Below are positions 34,689-43,212 of a stretch of DNA of 64,000 nucleotides, piece by piece (position 1 is the stretch's first letter; each line of letters starts with the position of its first letter). Under the pieces are notes generated by a model. That model searched no databases. It was not told the DNA's origin and saw nothing but the letters and a program-made list of their open reading frames with translations. The DNA comes from F1-120-MAGs238 sp964484185 (GTDB taxonomy: Bacteria > Planctomycetota > Phycisphaerae > Phycisphaerales > UBA1924), in the NCBI GenBank assembly GCA_964484185.1, contig CAZAEQ010000011.1, positions 1-64,000 on the forward strand. Direction: 5' to 3'. Both the position numbers and the translations under genes were made by a program.

Positions 34689-37600
34689 CTACCGCGAAGT
34701 GACCGACGCATCCGACGCGAGAATGGTCGAACAGACCAAAGTGAGCGATGCCAGAGCCGGGTCAGCAGTCTTCGATGCGAGAATCTTTTCTGCGGCGGCG
34801 GGATCGGCCGTCAGCTCCGCGAGCTGAGTGTTGTAGAGCTCAAGCAGTGCAGCGAGTTCTGGCTCCCGGGGCTCGCGCGAGGTAAGCAATCGAAAGGCGA
34901 GAGAAATCCGAGATCTGGGATCGGGCGAACTTGCAGTAACCCGCGCAGCCAGAGCCCGGGCACATTCAAAGAAAACCGGATCATTCAAAAGGACAAGAGG
35001 CTGAAGTGGAGTATTAGTAGGTTGGCGCCGTGCAAGACAAAGCTCGCGACTGCCAGCATCAAAAGCCAGCATGTTCGGCGGCGGAGAAGTCCGCTTGCGA
35101 TACGTATACACACTGCGCCGATGCGCATTGTCCCCCGTGTCAGGTTTGTAATCGCCTTGCGATGCAACTCCCGAATCTGCCCACAGCCCAGGTGGCTGCC
35201 AAGGTTTCACACTTGGCCCGCCGATTGTGGGAGCAAGAAGTCCCGAGGCAGCAAGAGCCTGATCGCGGAGGACCTCGGCCGATAAACGAGACGATGGGCC
35301 GCGGGAAAGGAATGCGTTGGATGGATCGCGTGCAAGCTTCTCTTCTGTTGCGACAGAAGATTGGCGGAAAGTTTGAGAAAGAACAATGCGCCGCAGGAGT
35401 GCTTTGACGTCCCACTTCGAGGCGATGAAATCAAGCGTGAGATTGTCGAGAAGTTCAGGATGAGAAGGCGGCTCGCTCTGAAGTCCGAAGTTTTCGAGAG
35501 TTGGGAGCAGGCCACGAGAGAAGCAGATTGCCCAAAGCCGGTTGACCGCAACTCGGGCGGTCAATGGATTCTGCGAATCAGTGGTCCAGGTCGCCAAACC
35601 GAGGCGATTGTGCGGCAGAGATTGATTGAAAGGAAGGAGAGTTTCGATAGCGCGGTTGGGATGCACAGGGCGAGTGTGGTCGGGCTGGTCGTATTGGCCG
35701 CGGGTGAGGATGAAAGAGTCACGCGGATAGCGAGTCTCTTCCATCACCATGATTTCAGGAATGGATTCCAGGAGTGCGTGGTACGCAGTGCGGGCATCGC
35801 GAAGAGTCTTGGATGCAGCAATGCACTCGGCATTGTTGTTGGTGTAGTAAGGGAAGAGGTTGTTGAGCGCCGTTGCGGGACTGAAGGAGCCAGGAGCTTT
35901 GAGTTCGGAGATTTCCGGAGCGGAGAGAGCACGGTCGAAGACTTGGAGATCGGCGATGCCGCCGCCCTTGAAGCCCAGATCGCGATCTCGGAATCCGACT
36001 TGGAACGTGCGGGCAGTTGCAGGACCATCAAGATGATCGCGGACAATTTCGGTGGGTGTGAGTTGGCCATCGAGATAGATATGGAGGCCGGATGCAAGAG
36101 ATGAACCGTCATAGGTGACCGCGATCTGAACCCAGCGATTGAGCGGGAAGGGAGCAGCAGTACGAATGGCAGCTGCAGATCCGGGCCAGTAGTGAATAAG
36201 TTCCCAGCAAAGGTGCCCATCTTTGAGCATGACCTGATAGCCCTGCTCATCCGACTCGATGGTAAACGTGCATGTGTGGATGACCGTTGCCCGGGACTTT
36301 GTATCGGGGCAGTTCATCCAGAACACAAGACTGCGAGGATCGGATCGCTTGAACGCTGGAACATCTTTGAAGGAGGGTCCAGTGTCACCGTCAAGGAGCG
36401 TGGCTTTCAGTGTCTCGCCAGAGGAAACAGTTGGACCAGTAAGTGTGCCTTCAAGAGGGAAGCGATTGACCGGAGGTTTGACGTTGATTGTCTTGGCAGA
36501 ATTGAGCCAGGTTCCGTAACTGCCGGCCTGAGACTGGAAAGTGGAATCTCGCGCGGCCTCCGCAGCAGCGACTGCATCGCGAAGTCGATTGAGTTCCACC
36601 TGCTGAGCAGCGGTCGGAAGCCGAAGCGCAGGCCGCGGAATTGCGGAAGTTGAGTAGGGATAGGTGCCAGCTTCATCAATCGCGCCAAAGAACGCGCCGA
36701 GGCTGTAGTAATCGCTTTGAGGAATAGGGTCGTATTTATGATCATGACACCGGGCACATTCGACAGTGAGCCCGAGGAACGCGGTGCTGTATGTAGCGAT
36801 GCGATCAGAGATGTACTCGCGCCGGAACTCCTCATCGATCGAGCCGCCTTCATTGGTCTGGCGATGAAGGCGGTTGAACGCGGTGGCGATTTTCTGTGCG
36901 GTCGTGGCATCCGGAAGCAAATCGCCCGCAAGCTGATCCCGAATGAATTCGTTGTAGGGTTGATTCGAATTAAAGGAGTTAATAAGCCAATCACGCCAAG
37001 GCCAGACACGAGACTCCCAGTCAGATTGATACCCATACGTGTCAGCAAATCGCGCAACATCCAGCCAATCCGCGGCCATTCGTTCCCCATAGTGGGGCGA
37101 CGCAAGCAGCCGATCGACCTGCTTTTCGTAAGCATCGGGACTGGTATCTGCGATGAAAGCATCAAGTTCTTCCGCAGTAGGCGGCAGACCCGTGAGCGTG
37201 AGAGCAACTCGACGCAGGAGTGTTGCCCGGTCGGCTTGTGGCGCAGGCGAGAGCTTTTCCTCAATGAGTCGGGCGGCGATGAACAGATCGATCTCATCAC
37301 CCTTCACATTGGTACCGGCCGGCGCCTGCGTCTTCTTCGGCACCGTAAACGCCCAATGCGGCTCGTACTCAGCGCCTTGCTTTATCCAGTCAATCAGCAG
37401 TTGCTGCTGTTCCTGCGAAAGCGGCAGATGAAGCTCCGGAGGAGGCATGACATCATCAGGGTCTTGCGAAGTAACACGATTGACAAGTTCGCTGGCATCA
37501 GGATCGCCAGGGACGATCGCATGCAGTGTGCTCTTCAAGAGTGCCCGCGCGCCTTCAGCAGTGTCGAGTCGCAGGTTGCGCTTTCGGGCAGCTTCATCTG

Positions 37601-37769
37601 GGCCATGACAGCGGAAGCAGTGGTTCGAGAGAATGGGACGGATGTCGCGGTTGTAGCTGATTGGCCGAGATGATGAAGTTTGGGAAAATGGAAGGGTTGG
37701 AAAAGTGTCGTCGGACTTGCCGCAGGAAGCGAGGGAAAGCAACAGAATCAGGAGCAGGCTGCGGAGCAT
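34689..37769 (-). CDS. PSCyt1/DUF1549/DUF1553 lipoprotein
   Basis: A 1026-residue planctomycete protein. It begins with a lipoprotein signal (LLSLASC, acylated Cys16), then a planctomycete cytochrome C-like domain with the haem motif CFRCH (51-55), a DUF1549 domain (about 140-350, with DVARFADTYGYQSDWE), an inserted LamG/concanavalin-like domain (about 440-625) and DUF1553 (about 715-985, with RGLLPTLENFGLQSEPPSHPELLD). Members are membrane-anchored and thought to act with DUF1501 proteins on sulfated or other polysaccharides, though no reaction has been proved. TATACT ends seven bases before the ATG and no Shine-Dalgarno is present, so the message may be leaderless. Confidence 0.94.
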   Translation of the reverse strand: MLRSLLLILLLSLASCGKSDDTFPTLPFSQTSSSRPISYNRDIRPILSNHCFRCHGPDEAARKRNLRLDTAEGARALLKSTLHAIVPGDPDASELVNRVTSQDPDDVMPPPELHLPLSQEQQQLLIDWIKQGAEYEPHWAFTVPKKTQAPAGTNVKGDEIDLFIAARLIEEKLSPAPQADRATLLRRVALTLTGLPPTAEELDAFIADTSPDAYEKQVDRLLASPHYGERMAADWLDVARFADTYGYQSDWESRVWPWRDWLINSFNSNQPYNEFIRDQLAGDLLPDATTAQKIATAFNRLHRQTNEGGSIDEEFRREYISDRIATYSTAFLGLTVECARCHDHKYDPIPQSDYYSLGAFFGAIDEAGTYPYSTSAIPRPALRLPTAAQQVELNRLRDAVAAAEAARDSTFQSQAGSYGTWLNSAKTINVKPPVNRFPLEGTLTGPTVSSGETLKATLLDGDTGPSFKDVPAFKRSDPRSLVFWMNCPDTKSRATVIHTCTFTIESDEQGYQVMLKDGHLCWELIHYWPGSAAAIRTAAPFPLNRWVQIAVTYDGSSLASGLHIYLDGQLTPTEIVRDHLDGPATARTFQVGFRDRDLGFKGGGIADLQVFDRALSAPEISELKAPGSFSPATALNNLFPYYTNNNAECIAASKTLRDARTAYHALLESIPEIMVMEETRYPRDSFILTRGQYDQPDHTRPVHPNRAIETLLPFNQSLPHNRLGLATWTTDSQNPLTARVAVNRLWAICFSRGLLPTLENFGLQSEPPSHPELLDNLTLDFIASKWDVKALLRRIVLSQTFRQSSVATEEKLARDPSNAFLSRGPSSRLSAEVLRDQALAASGLLAPTIGGPSVKPWQPPGLWADSGVASQGDYKPDTGDNAHRRSVYTYRKRTSPPPNMLAFDAGSRELCLARRQPTNTPLQPLVLLNDPVFFECARALAARVTASSPDPRSRISLAFRLLTSREPREPELAALLELYNTQLAELTADPAAAEKILASKTADPALASLTLVCSTILASDASVTSR

Positions 37770-37811
37770 TGCGGTCAGTATACGCGGAAGGCGAGAATCT
37801 TGAAACTGGCT

Positions 37812-38954
37812 TCAAGCAATCGCAGGCCGCGACGGTGCGAGGAAGTCGATCGGGAGTCTGGTCTTGCCCTTAAGGGCCAGGTCTGCGATTGCTTCGCCGA
37901 TGACGGGCGCGAATTTGAAACCATGGCCACTGCATGGGCTGGCGATGATGACATTGCTGTGATCGGGGTGAAAGCCCAGGGTCAGGTGACTGTCGGGTGA
38001 ATTCGTGTACATGCACACGCGGATGGCGAGGAGCTCGCCATCGGCCTGGGGCACGTGCTGTCTGAGGAAGTCTCGCACGTTGGCGACTTCGTCAGGCTGC
38101 GCAGCGCGATTGATTGTGTCGGCAGTTGTGACTTGCTCGCGCCGGTGGAGTGCAACTTTGAGACCGGGCATGTCAGAAGTCTCGGGGAGCATCGGAAAAC
38201 CGTATTGCAAGGAACCGTCATCGTTGTGATGAGCCCAGATGCAGAAACGGGGAGCGGCAAAGAGTTCGGGCTTCTTGGGCCAGACCCAGGCCATGAGTTG
38301 CCGAGTAATGGTGAGTTTGAGATGAGTGAGAGTCTGCATCCACGCACCAGCAGACAACACGAGTTTCTTGGCGCGATATTCAGCGGCAGCGGTGCGAACG
38401 ATGACACCACGGGAATGAGATTCCCAAGAAGTGACTGGCTCGTGGGTGCGGATGTGGGCACCGGCGCGAAGGGCGGATTCGATGTGGGCACTGATGCAGC
38501 GTTCGGACAGGAGCACGGACGCAGTGGGCTCGTGCATCGCGATGTGGGTGCGGAGAAGTTTGAATTGTGGGAAGCGGCGCTTCAGTTCAGCAGGTTTGAG
38601 AATGCGGTGGGGGATGTCGTGTTGTACAGCGCTTGCGATTCCGGCGAGGAGTTCGGGGTGATCGGGGCGGCCGAGGTAGATTCCGCCGGTGCGGCAGAGA
38701 AGCGTGCGTTTGGACTGCGTTTCGAGTGAGGTCCAGAGTGCGAGCGAACGGCGGAGAAGCGGGACGTAGTTTGGATGTTCGAAGTAGGCGAGGCGGAAGA
38801 TGCGTGAGGACCCATGAGAGGAGCCGAGAATGTGGGCAATTCCGAGTTGCTCGATGCCCAGGACATTGCTGCCGCGGCGGGCAAGGTGAGAGAGCGCGGC
38901 GGATCCGTGTGCGCCCAGACCGACAACGATGGCGTCGTAGGTGCGAGGTTTCAT
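37812..38954 (-). CDS. FAD amine oxidase of the sarcosine/N-methyltryptophan oxidase family
   Basis: A 380-residue monomeric-sarcosine-oxidase-like flavoenzyme: AIVVGLGAHGSAALSHLARRG for FAD binding, GSSHGSSRIFR just after it, and SPCSGHGFKFAPVIGEAIADL at the C-terminus, where the cysteine would bind FAD covalently. It would oxidise N-methyl or cyclic amino acids and release hydrogen peroxide. The gene overlaps pxpA by four bases and is the last gene of the pxpC, MFS, pxpA operon, so its substrate may be linked to 5-oxoproline or a related imino acid. SolA/MSOX and pipecolate oxidase cannot be separated from the sequence alone. Confidence 0.9.
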   Translation of the reverse strand: MKPRTYDAIVVGLGAHGSAALSHLARRGSNVLGIEQLGIAHILGSSHGSSRIFRLAYFEHPNYVPLLRRSLALWTSLETQSKRTLLCRTGGIYLGRPDHPELLAGIASAVQHDIPHRILKPAELKRRFPQFKLLRTHIAMHEPTASVLLSERCISAHIESALRAGAHIRTHEPVTSWESHSRGVIVRTAAAEYRAKKLVLSAGAWMQTLTHLKLTITRQLMAWVWPKKPELFAAPRFCIWAHHNDDGSLQYGFPMLPETSDMPGLKVALHRREQVTTADTINRAAQPDEVANVRDFLRQHVPQADGELLAIRVCMYTNSPDSHLTLGFHPDHSNVIIASPCSGHGFKFAPVIGEAIADLALKGKTRLPIDFLAPSRPAIA

Positions 38955-39682
38955 TTGGCACCCGGGGCTTTAATTGCGAATCCGGCGGCGGCAAGGGCAG
39001 CGCGAATCGCGGCCGCGATTTCAGGCGCGTTGGCCGTGTCGCTATGGATACAGAGTGTGTCGGGCGGAGATGAACTGGTTGCGAGTCGGAGTGATTGTGC
39101 AACGGCGGCGGCGGGGTCTGTAATGAGCGCGCCGGGAAGAGTGCGTTTGCGGAGTGAGCCATCGGGCTCGTAGGTGCGATCGGCGAAGGCCTCCGTTGCC
39201 ACAGGGAATCCCTGGCTTTGCCAAATGCGGAGAGCGAGTGCGTTTGGGAAGCCGATCATGATGAACTTTGGATTGATGCGATGAGCTGCGCGGCCGATGG
39301 CGAGTGCGATGGGTTCAGAGACCATGGCATCGTGGTAGAGCGCGCCGTGGGGTTTGATGTGGTTGAGATGGCCGCCAAGCGAATCGGCGTATTTTGTGAG
39401 AGCAGTGATTTGCTTAAAGCAGGTGGCTTCGATTTCCTCGGGTGACATGGGGATAGACACACGGCCAAAGTTGGCGAGGTCGGGGTAGCCGGGGTGCGCG
39501 CCGAGGGCGACGTTGTGCGAGAGCGCGGTGGTGACAGTGCGGAGCATGGTGTGTGGGTCGCCCGCGTGGCCGCCGCATGCGATGTTTGCGGAAGAGATGA
39601 TTTCGAGGAGTTTGCGTTCGATGAGGACGCCGCTGCCGGTGTCACTTTCGCCCAAGTCGCAATTGAGGTCGATGGATTTCAC
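38951..39682 (-). CDS. pxpA: 5-Oxoprolinase subunit A
   Basis: About 243 residues of the LamB/YcsF family: IDLNCDLGES at the N-terminus, SSANIACGGHAGDP with likely metal ligands and HIKPHGALY are diagnostic. With PxpB and PxpC it cleaves 5-oxoproline to glutamate using ATP. GTG at 39682 is used: it is preceded by AAGGA and overlaps the stop of the MFS gene (GTGA); the frame remains open to 39808 but that part lies inside the transporter gene. It overlaps the FAD oxidase gene by four bases. Confidence 0.94.
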   Translation of the reverse strand: MKSIDLNCDLGESDTGSGVLIERKLLEIISSANIACGGHAGDPHTMLRTVTTALSHNVALGAHPGYPDLANFGRVSIPMSPEEIEATCFKQITALTKYADSLGGHLNHIKPHGALYHDAMVSEPIALAIGRAAHRINPKFIMIGFPNALALRIWQSQGFPVATEAFADRTYEPDGSLRKRTLPGALITDPAAAVAQSLRLATSSSPPDTLCIHSDTANAPEIAAAIRAALAAAGFAIKAPGAK

Positions 39683-40920
39683 TCGATTTCCTTGCCCTTG
39701 GTTTCGGGGAGGAGGAGGACGAGGCCAGCCCCGATGATGTAGAGGAGGCTGGTGCAACCGAGCGTGGGACCAAGGCCGATTTTCAGGGCCATGGCGCCGA
39801 TGGCCCAAGGTGCAAATGCGCTTGCCGCGCGGCCAGCGTTGTAGCAGACGCCCTGTGCAGTGGCGCGGACTGAAGATGGGAAGAGTTCGGCGAGCATGGC
39901 ACCGAAGACGCTGAAGTAACCGTGACCGAAGAAACCCATGAATGGTCCGACAATGAGGAGCGTGAGTTCGCTCTTGGCGCTCCAGCCATAGATGGGGACA
40001 ACGGCGGCAGCGCCGAGAACGAACAAAAGGAATGTGGGCTTGCGCCCGAATTTGTCAGAGATGAACCCGAATGAGGCGTAACCGAAAAATGCGCCGACCT
40101 GCGTCGCAACGATCCACCACATGGACTTTGTGACATTGAGACCTGCGCCGCCAAGTTCAACTGGGCGAGAGAGGTAACTGGGCATCCAGGTGAAGAGTCC
40201 CCAGTAGGCGCAGAGCAAGACGGTGCAACATGCAGTTGCAATCAGTGCACGCTTGAGATACGGCTGAGTGGTAAGGATGGGAAGTGCGCCGGTGAGGCTG
40301 CGAGTAGAGGCATCCTGGCTGGACCAGAGTTTGGGTTCGGGCAGAGCCTTGCGAATCCAGAGGGTGAGGAATGCGGGGGCGATGCCGATGATGAAGAGTG
40401 GACGCCAGCCCCAGCGCGGAAGTACATATGCTGCGAGAACGGCGGCGATGATGTAGCCGATTGCGAAGCCGGACTGCATGAGGCTGATGCCTTTGCCGCG
40501 GTGTTTAGCGGGCCAGGTTTCGGCGACGAGCGCGGCGCCGGCGGACCACTCGCCGCCCATGCCAAGACCGACAAGGGCGCGCCAGAAGCAGAGTTGAACG
40601 AAAGACTGCGATGTTGCGGTCAATGCAGTGAAGACTGAGTAGATGATGATCGAGACCATGAGCATGCGGACGCGGCCGAAGCGGTCAGCGAACAGGCCGC
40701 CGAGGCCGCCGCCAACTGCGGCGACTAGGAGTGTGCAGGAGGCGATGATGCCGGATTGTGGGTCGGTGAGCTGGAATTCAGCTTTGATTTGTGAAAGGGC
40801 GACGGCGTAGAGCATGACATCCATGCCATCGAGCATCCAGCCAGAACCGGCGGCGAAGAGAGACTTCCAGGCAGTGGAGTCTATTTCGCGGTACCAGGGC
40901 GTGGAGTTTGATGTTGTCAT
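39679..40920 (-). CDS. MFS transporter
   Basis: A 413-residue major facilitator protein with 12 hydrophobic segments, GGLFADRFGRVRMLM between segments 2 and 3 and FWRALVGLGMGGEWSAGAALVAETWPAKHRG after segment 4, placing it near the aromatic acid/metabolite:H+ symporter group. Its position between pxpC and pxpA, with one base and a GTGA overlap as spacers, suggests it imports the substrate of the 5-oxoprolinase or of the amine oxidase. Substrate is inferred from context only. Confidence 0.9.
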   Translation of the reverse strand: MTTSNSTPWYREIDSTAWKSLFAAGSGWMLDGMDVMLYAVALSQIKAEFQLTDPQSGIIASCTLLVAAVGGGLGGLFADRFGRVRMLMVSIIIYSVFTALTATSQSFVQLCFWRALVGLGMGGEWSAGAALVAETWPAKHRGKGISLMQSGFAIGYIIAAVLAAYVLPRWGWRPLFIIGIAPAFLTLWIRKALPEPKLWSSQDASTRSLTGALPILTTQPYLKRALIATACCTVLLCAYWGLFTWMPSYLSRPVELGGAGLNVTKSMWWIVATQVGAFFGYASFGFISDKFGRKPTFLLFVLGAAAVVPIYGWSAKSELTLLIVGPFMGFFGHGYFSVFGAMLAELFPSSVRATAQGVCYNAGRAASAFAPWAIGAMALKIGLGPTLGCTSLLYIIGAGLVLLLPETKGKEIE

Positions 40921-40921
40921 G

Positions 40922-41857
40922 TTATATGTGATTTAGCAGGAGTTCGCGTTCGCGGAAGTGGGCGAGGGCCTGAGTTTGAGTGACAGGTGAGAAGCGCAGA
41001 GTATCACCGGGGCGGGCCTGACCGAGGATGTGGAGGTCTATGGCACCGACAGCCGCTATGACGGGGTATCCGCCGGTGGTGGGGTGGTCGACGCCGAGGA
41101 TGATCGGTTGGCCGTTAGCGGGGATCTGGACTGCGCCCCAGGGCATGGGTTCGCTTTGGAGTTGGCCCGAAACCAGCGAGGAAATTGTGGGACCGGTGAG
41201 GCGGATGCCGGTGCGGCTGGATTGGTTGGAGATGGTGAAGGCTGAGTTCCAGAAGGCTTGAGTTGCTTGGTCGTCAAAGAGGTGTTGATGGGCGCCGGGT
41301 ATAGCGCGGATGGTGTGAGAGTTGATGGAGTAGGTGGGCCAGTTGGCGGTGGGCGCGGGCGGTGATGGTGGAGCTGTGCCGATGGGAATGATGTCGCCTG
41401 CATTGAGCGGGCGGCCTTGGAATCCGCCGAATTTGGCGGCGATGTGTGTGGATCGGCTGCCGAGGACTTCGGGGACATCGATGCCGCCGCGGACTGAGAG
41501 GTATGCGCGGGCTCCGGCGTGGAGGGGACCGATGGCGAGCTGTTCGCCGGACTGAATGTGGATGGGTTGGGAATGTGGAGTAGGGCGCGGGGGCTGAGTG
41601 GGGGAGGAGATTGTGGGCGAGCAGAGTGCGCCCGTGATCGCGATGGTGGCGCGGGAAGGGAAGAGGAATGTGCCGCCGATGAGGGTGAATTCGAGTGCGG
41701 CGGCGGAGTCGGGGTTTTGGACGAGGCGGTTGGCGAGGCGGAGGGAGAGGGGATCGGCTGCGCCGCCGTCACAGATTGCAAGGGCGGTCTGGCTGGGGCG
41801 GCCTAGGTCCTGAACGGTTGTGAACATGCCGGGGGAGATGGTGTGGAGTGAGGGCAT
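40922..41857 (-). CDS. pxpC: 5-Oxoprolinase subunit C
   Basis: A 311-residue biotin-dependent carboxyltransferase-like protein (KipA/PxpC family). It begins with SPGMFTTVQDLGRP and contains GLxxY-type ARAYLSVRGGIDVPEVLGSRS and ILGVDHPTTGGYPVIAAV, all conserved in PxpC. It forms the ATP-dependent 5-oxoprolinase with PxpA and PxpB; PxpB is detached here, at 45862-46551. First gene of the minus operon, one base before the MFS start. No clear Shine-Dalgarno site before the ATG. Confidence 0.93.
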   Translation of the reverse strand: MPSLHTISPGMFTTVQDLGRPSQTALAICDGGAADPLSLRLANRLVQNPDSAAALEFTLIGGTFLFPSRATIAITGALCSPTISSPTQPPRPTPHSQPIHIQSGEQLAIGPLHAGARAYLSVRGGIDVPEVLGSRSTHIAAKFGGFQGRPLNAGDIIPIGTAPPSPPAPTANWPTYSINSHTIRAIPGAHQHLFDDQATQAFWNSAFTISNQSSRTGIRLTGPTISSLVSGQLQSEPMPWGAVQIPANGQPIILGVDHPTTGGYPVIAAVGAIDLHILGQARPGDTLRFSPVTQTQALAHFRERELLLNHI

Positions 41858-41890
41858 TCTGATTCGCTCACGCGAGGGTAGTAGAGAAAT

Positions 41891-42271
41891 CTATCTCGCG
41901 GGTGGGGAATCAGAGGGTTCCGATCGCCATTTGGTCAGGAACTCATTTTGATCGCCGATGTGGTAGGTCCAATCAACGAGCTTTCCGTTGCCATCGAACA
42001 CATAGCCGGGCACATCGAGGTCAATGAGAAAGCGGCATGATTTGCCAACAACAACGGTGTATGGGGAACCGGCTCGGGATACTGAAATTACGCGGGAATA
42101 AGTGTTGTTCTGGAGGAATTCTGAGAGGGTCTGGACGCTAGGGCGGGCAAGAATGCGAGGTACGAATAGAGAAGTGACTATGTACGCAACGAGAAGTGTT
42201 GCGAGCAACACTTCCAACCACACATGCTTCCTTCTTCTCAAGTTCTGAAGCAACTGATTGGTACCTTGCAT
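41891..42271 (-). CDS. Hypothetical protein with one membrane segment
   Basis: About 126 residues; ATG at 42271 preceded by GGAAAG, although the frame is open farther upstream to 42343. A basic stretch (NLRRRKHV) is followed by a membrane helix (about 22-40, LLATLLVAYIVTSLFVP) and a soluble domain of about 80 residues with VVVGKSCRFLIDLDVPGYVFDGNGKLVDW. No family recognised. It could be a membrane-anchored periplasmic protein. It lies between pxpC and the other hypothetical gene. Confidence 0.65.
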   Translation of the reverse strand: MQGTNQLLQNLRRRKHVWLEVLLATLLVAYIVTSLFVPRILARPSVQTLSEFLQNNTYSRVISVSRAGSPYTVVVGKSCRFLIDLDVPGYVFDGNGKLVDWTYHIGDQNEFLTKWRSEPSDSPPAR

Positions 42272-42427
42272 TTGGGCTTTCCATCGAACGAGACTGCATC
42301 GCGCGGATGCTACTCTGATGCGTGTCGGTCGCTCCCGCAGCAACTACGGGTCAATTGGACACTCAATGTACAGCATGATCGCTTTGATCGCAATCGGATT
42401 CATGCCGTGAAGTTTATGTGCACCGAA

Positions 42428-43024
42428 TCAGGCGGTTGGCTGTGTCGGCGCGGCTGAACGGGTCACGATTGTCGGTGTCATGACAGTGTTACTGGAGCCC
42501 GAGGTGCTGGAAAGAGTTTGAGAGGTGTCGCCATCGGTGGCGGTGGCGAAGCCGCGGCGAGGGTCGTTTCCGCCGGTGTTGATAATCTCTGGATCAAGCA
42601 TCCAAGTCTTGCCGTTTCCATCCATGAGTTCCACGATGTACCACACATGCTGGTCAGTTGCGGGCGTTCCGTAGTCATCGGCGACTGTGAGGGTCGCCAA
42701 ATCGTCCGAAACCTCGAGGAACGCAATGGCGACAGATGTGGCGGGGGGCGCGGGCGTCGGGAAGGGATAGGTAAGTCTTGTGGCGCCGTTGAGTTTCAGC
42801 CAGTTTGCTCCAATGATCGCGAAGGGGATGGTCCCGGTGGCGTAGACATTCTTGTTCTCATAAAACTTAATTGCTGTAAACTTTGCGGGAGCTTTGAAAT
42901 CGGAGCCGATCTTGAGGACCAGTGCATCGCTGTTTCCCAGGAACAGCGATTTTCCGGCTTGATCCGACGTCGCCTGGCCTGTCTGCAGGGTGGTCTTGAG
43001 CGTGAGCGTGTACTGATTCGACAT
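42428..43024 (-). CDS. Hypothetical protein, no signal peptide
   Basis: A 198-residue protein with a well-placed GGGAG before the ATG. The sequence has alternating hydrophobic residues (TLTLKTTLQTG, LVLKIGSDFKAPAKFTAIKFYENK) and a C-terminal Ser/Thr-rich tail, suggesting a beta-sandwich. No signal peptide, membrane helix, or known motif was seen. It is followed upstream by a 188-base gap before the kinase gene. Confidence 0.6.
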   Translation of the reverse strand: MSNQYTLTLKTTLQTGQATSDQAGKSLFLGNSDALVLKIGSDFKAPAKFTAIKFYENKNVYATGTIPFAIIGANWLKLNGATRLTYPFPTPAPPATSVAIAFLEVSDDLATLTVADDYGTPATDQHVWYIVELMDGNGKTWMLDPEIINTGGNDPRRGFATATDGDTSQTLSSTSGSSNTVMTPTIVTRSAAPTQPTA

Positions 43025-43212
43025 ATGAAGTTACTCCCATCAAGTGCGGCGTTCAGAGCCTGCCCAGCGGAGTGCCGGGTCATCTGCCCGAATCGTCGGC
43101 CTGTGCCAGTGTACCAGAACCTGTCCTGACATGCAATCCCCTAAAAACAGCATATATTTTATCTTGAATGTGTCTTTTGTGCCGGATTTAGACCGTTTGC
43201 GAACGGGTGACG

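Noticed and set aside
36717..37673. 318-codon plus-strand frame opposite the DUF1553 gene
   Set aside because: Lies wholly inside a well-supported gene with haem motif and lipoprotein signal; no recognised domain.
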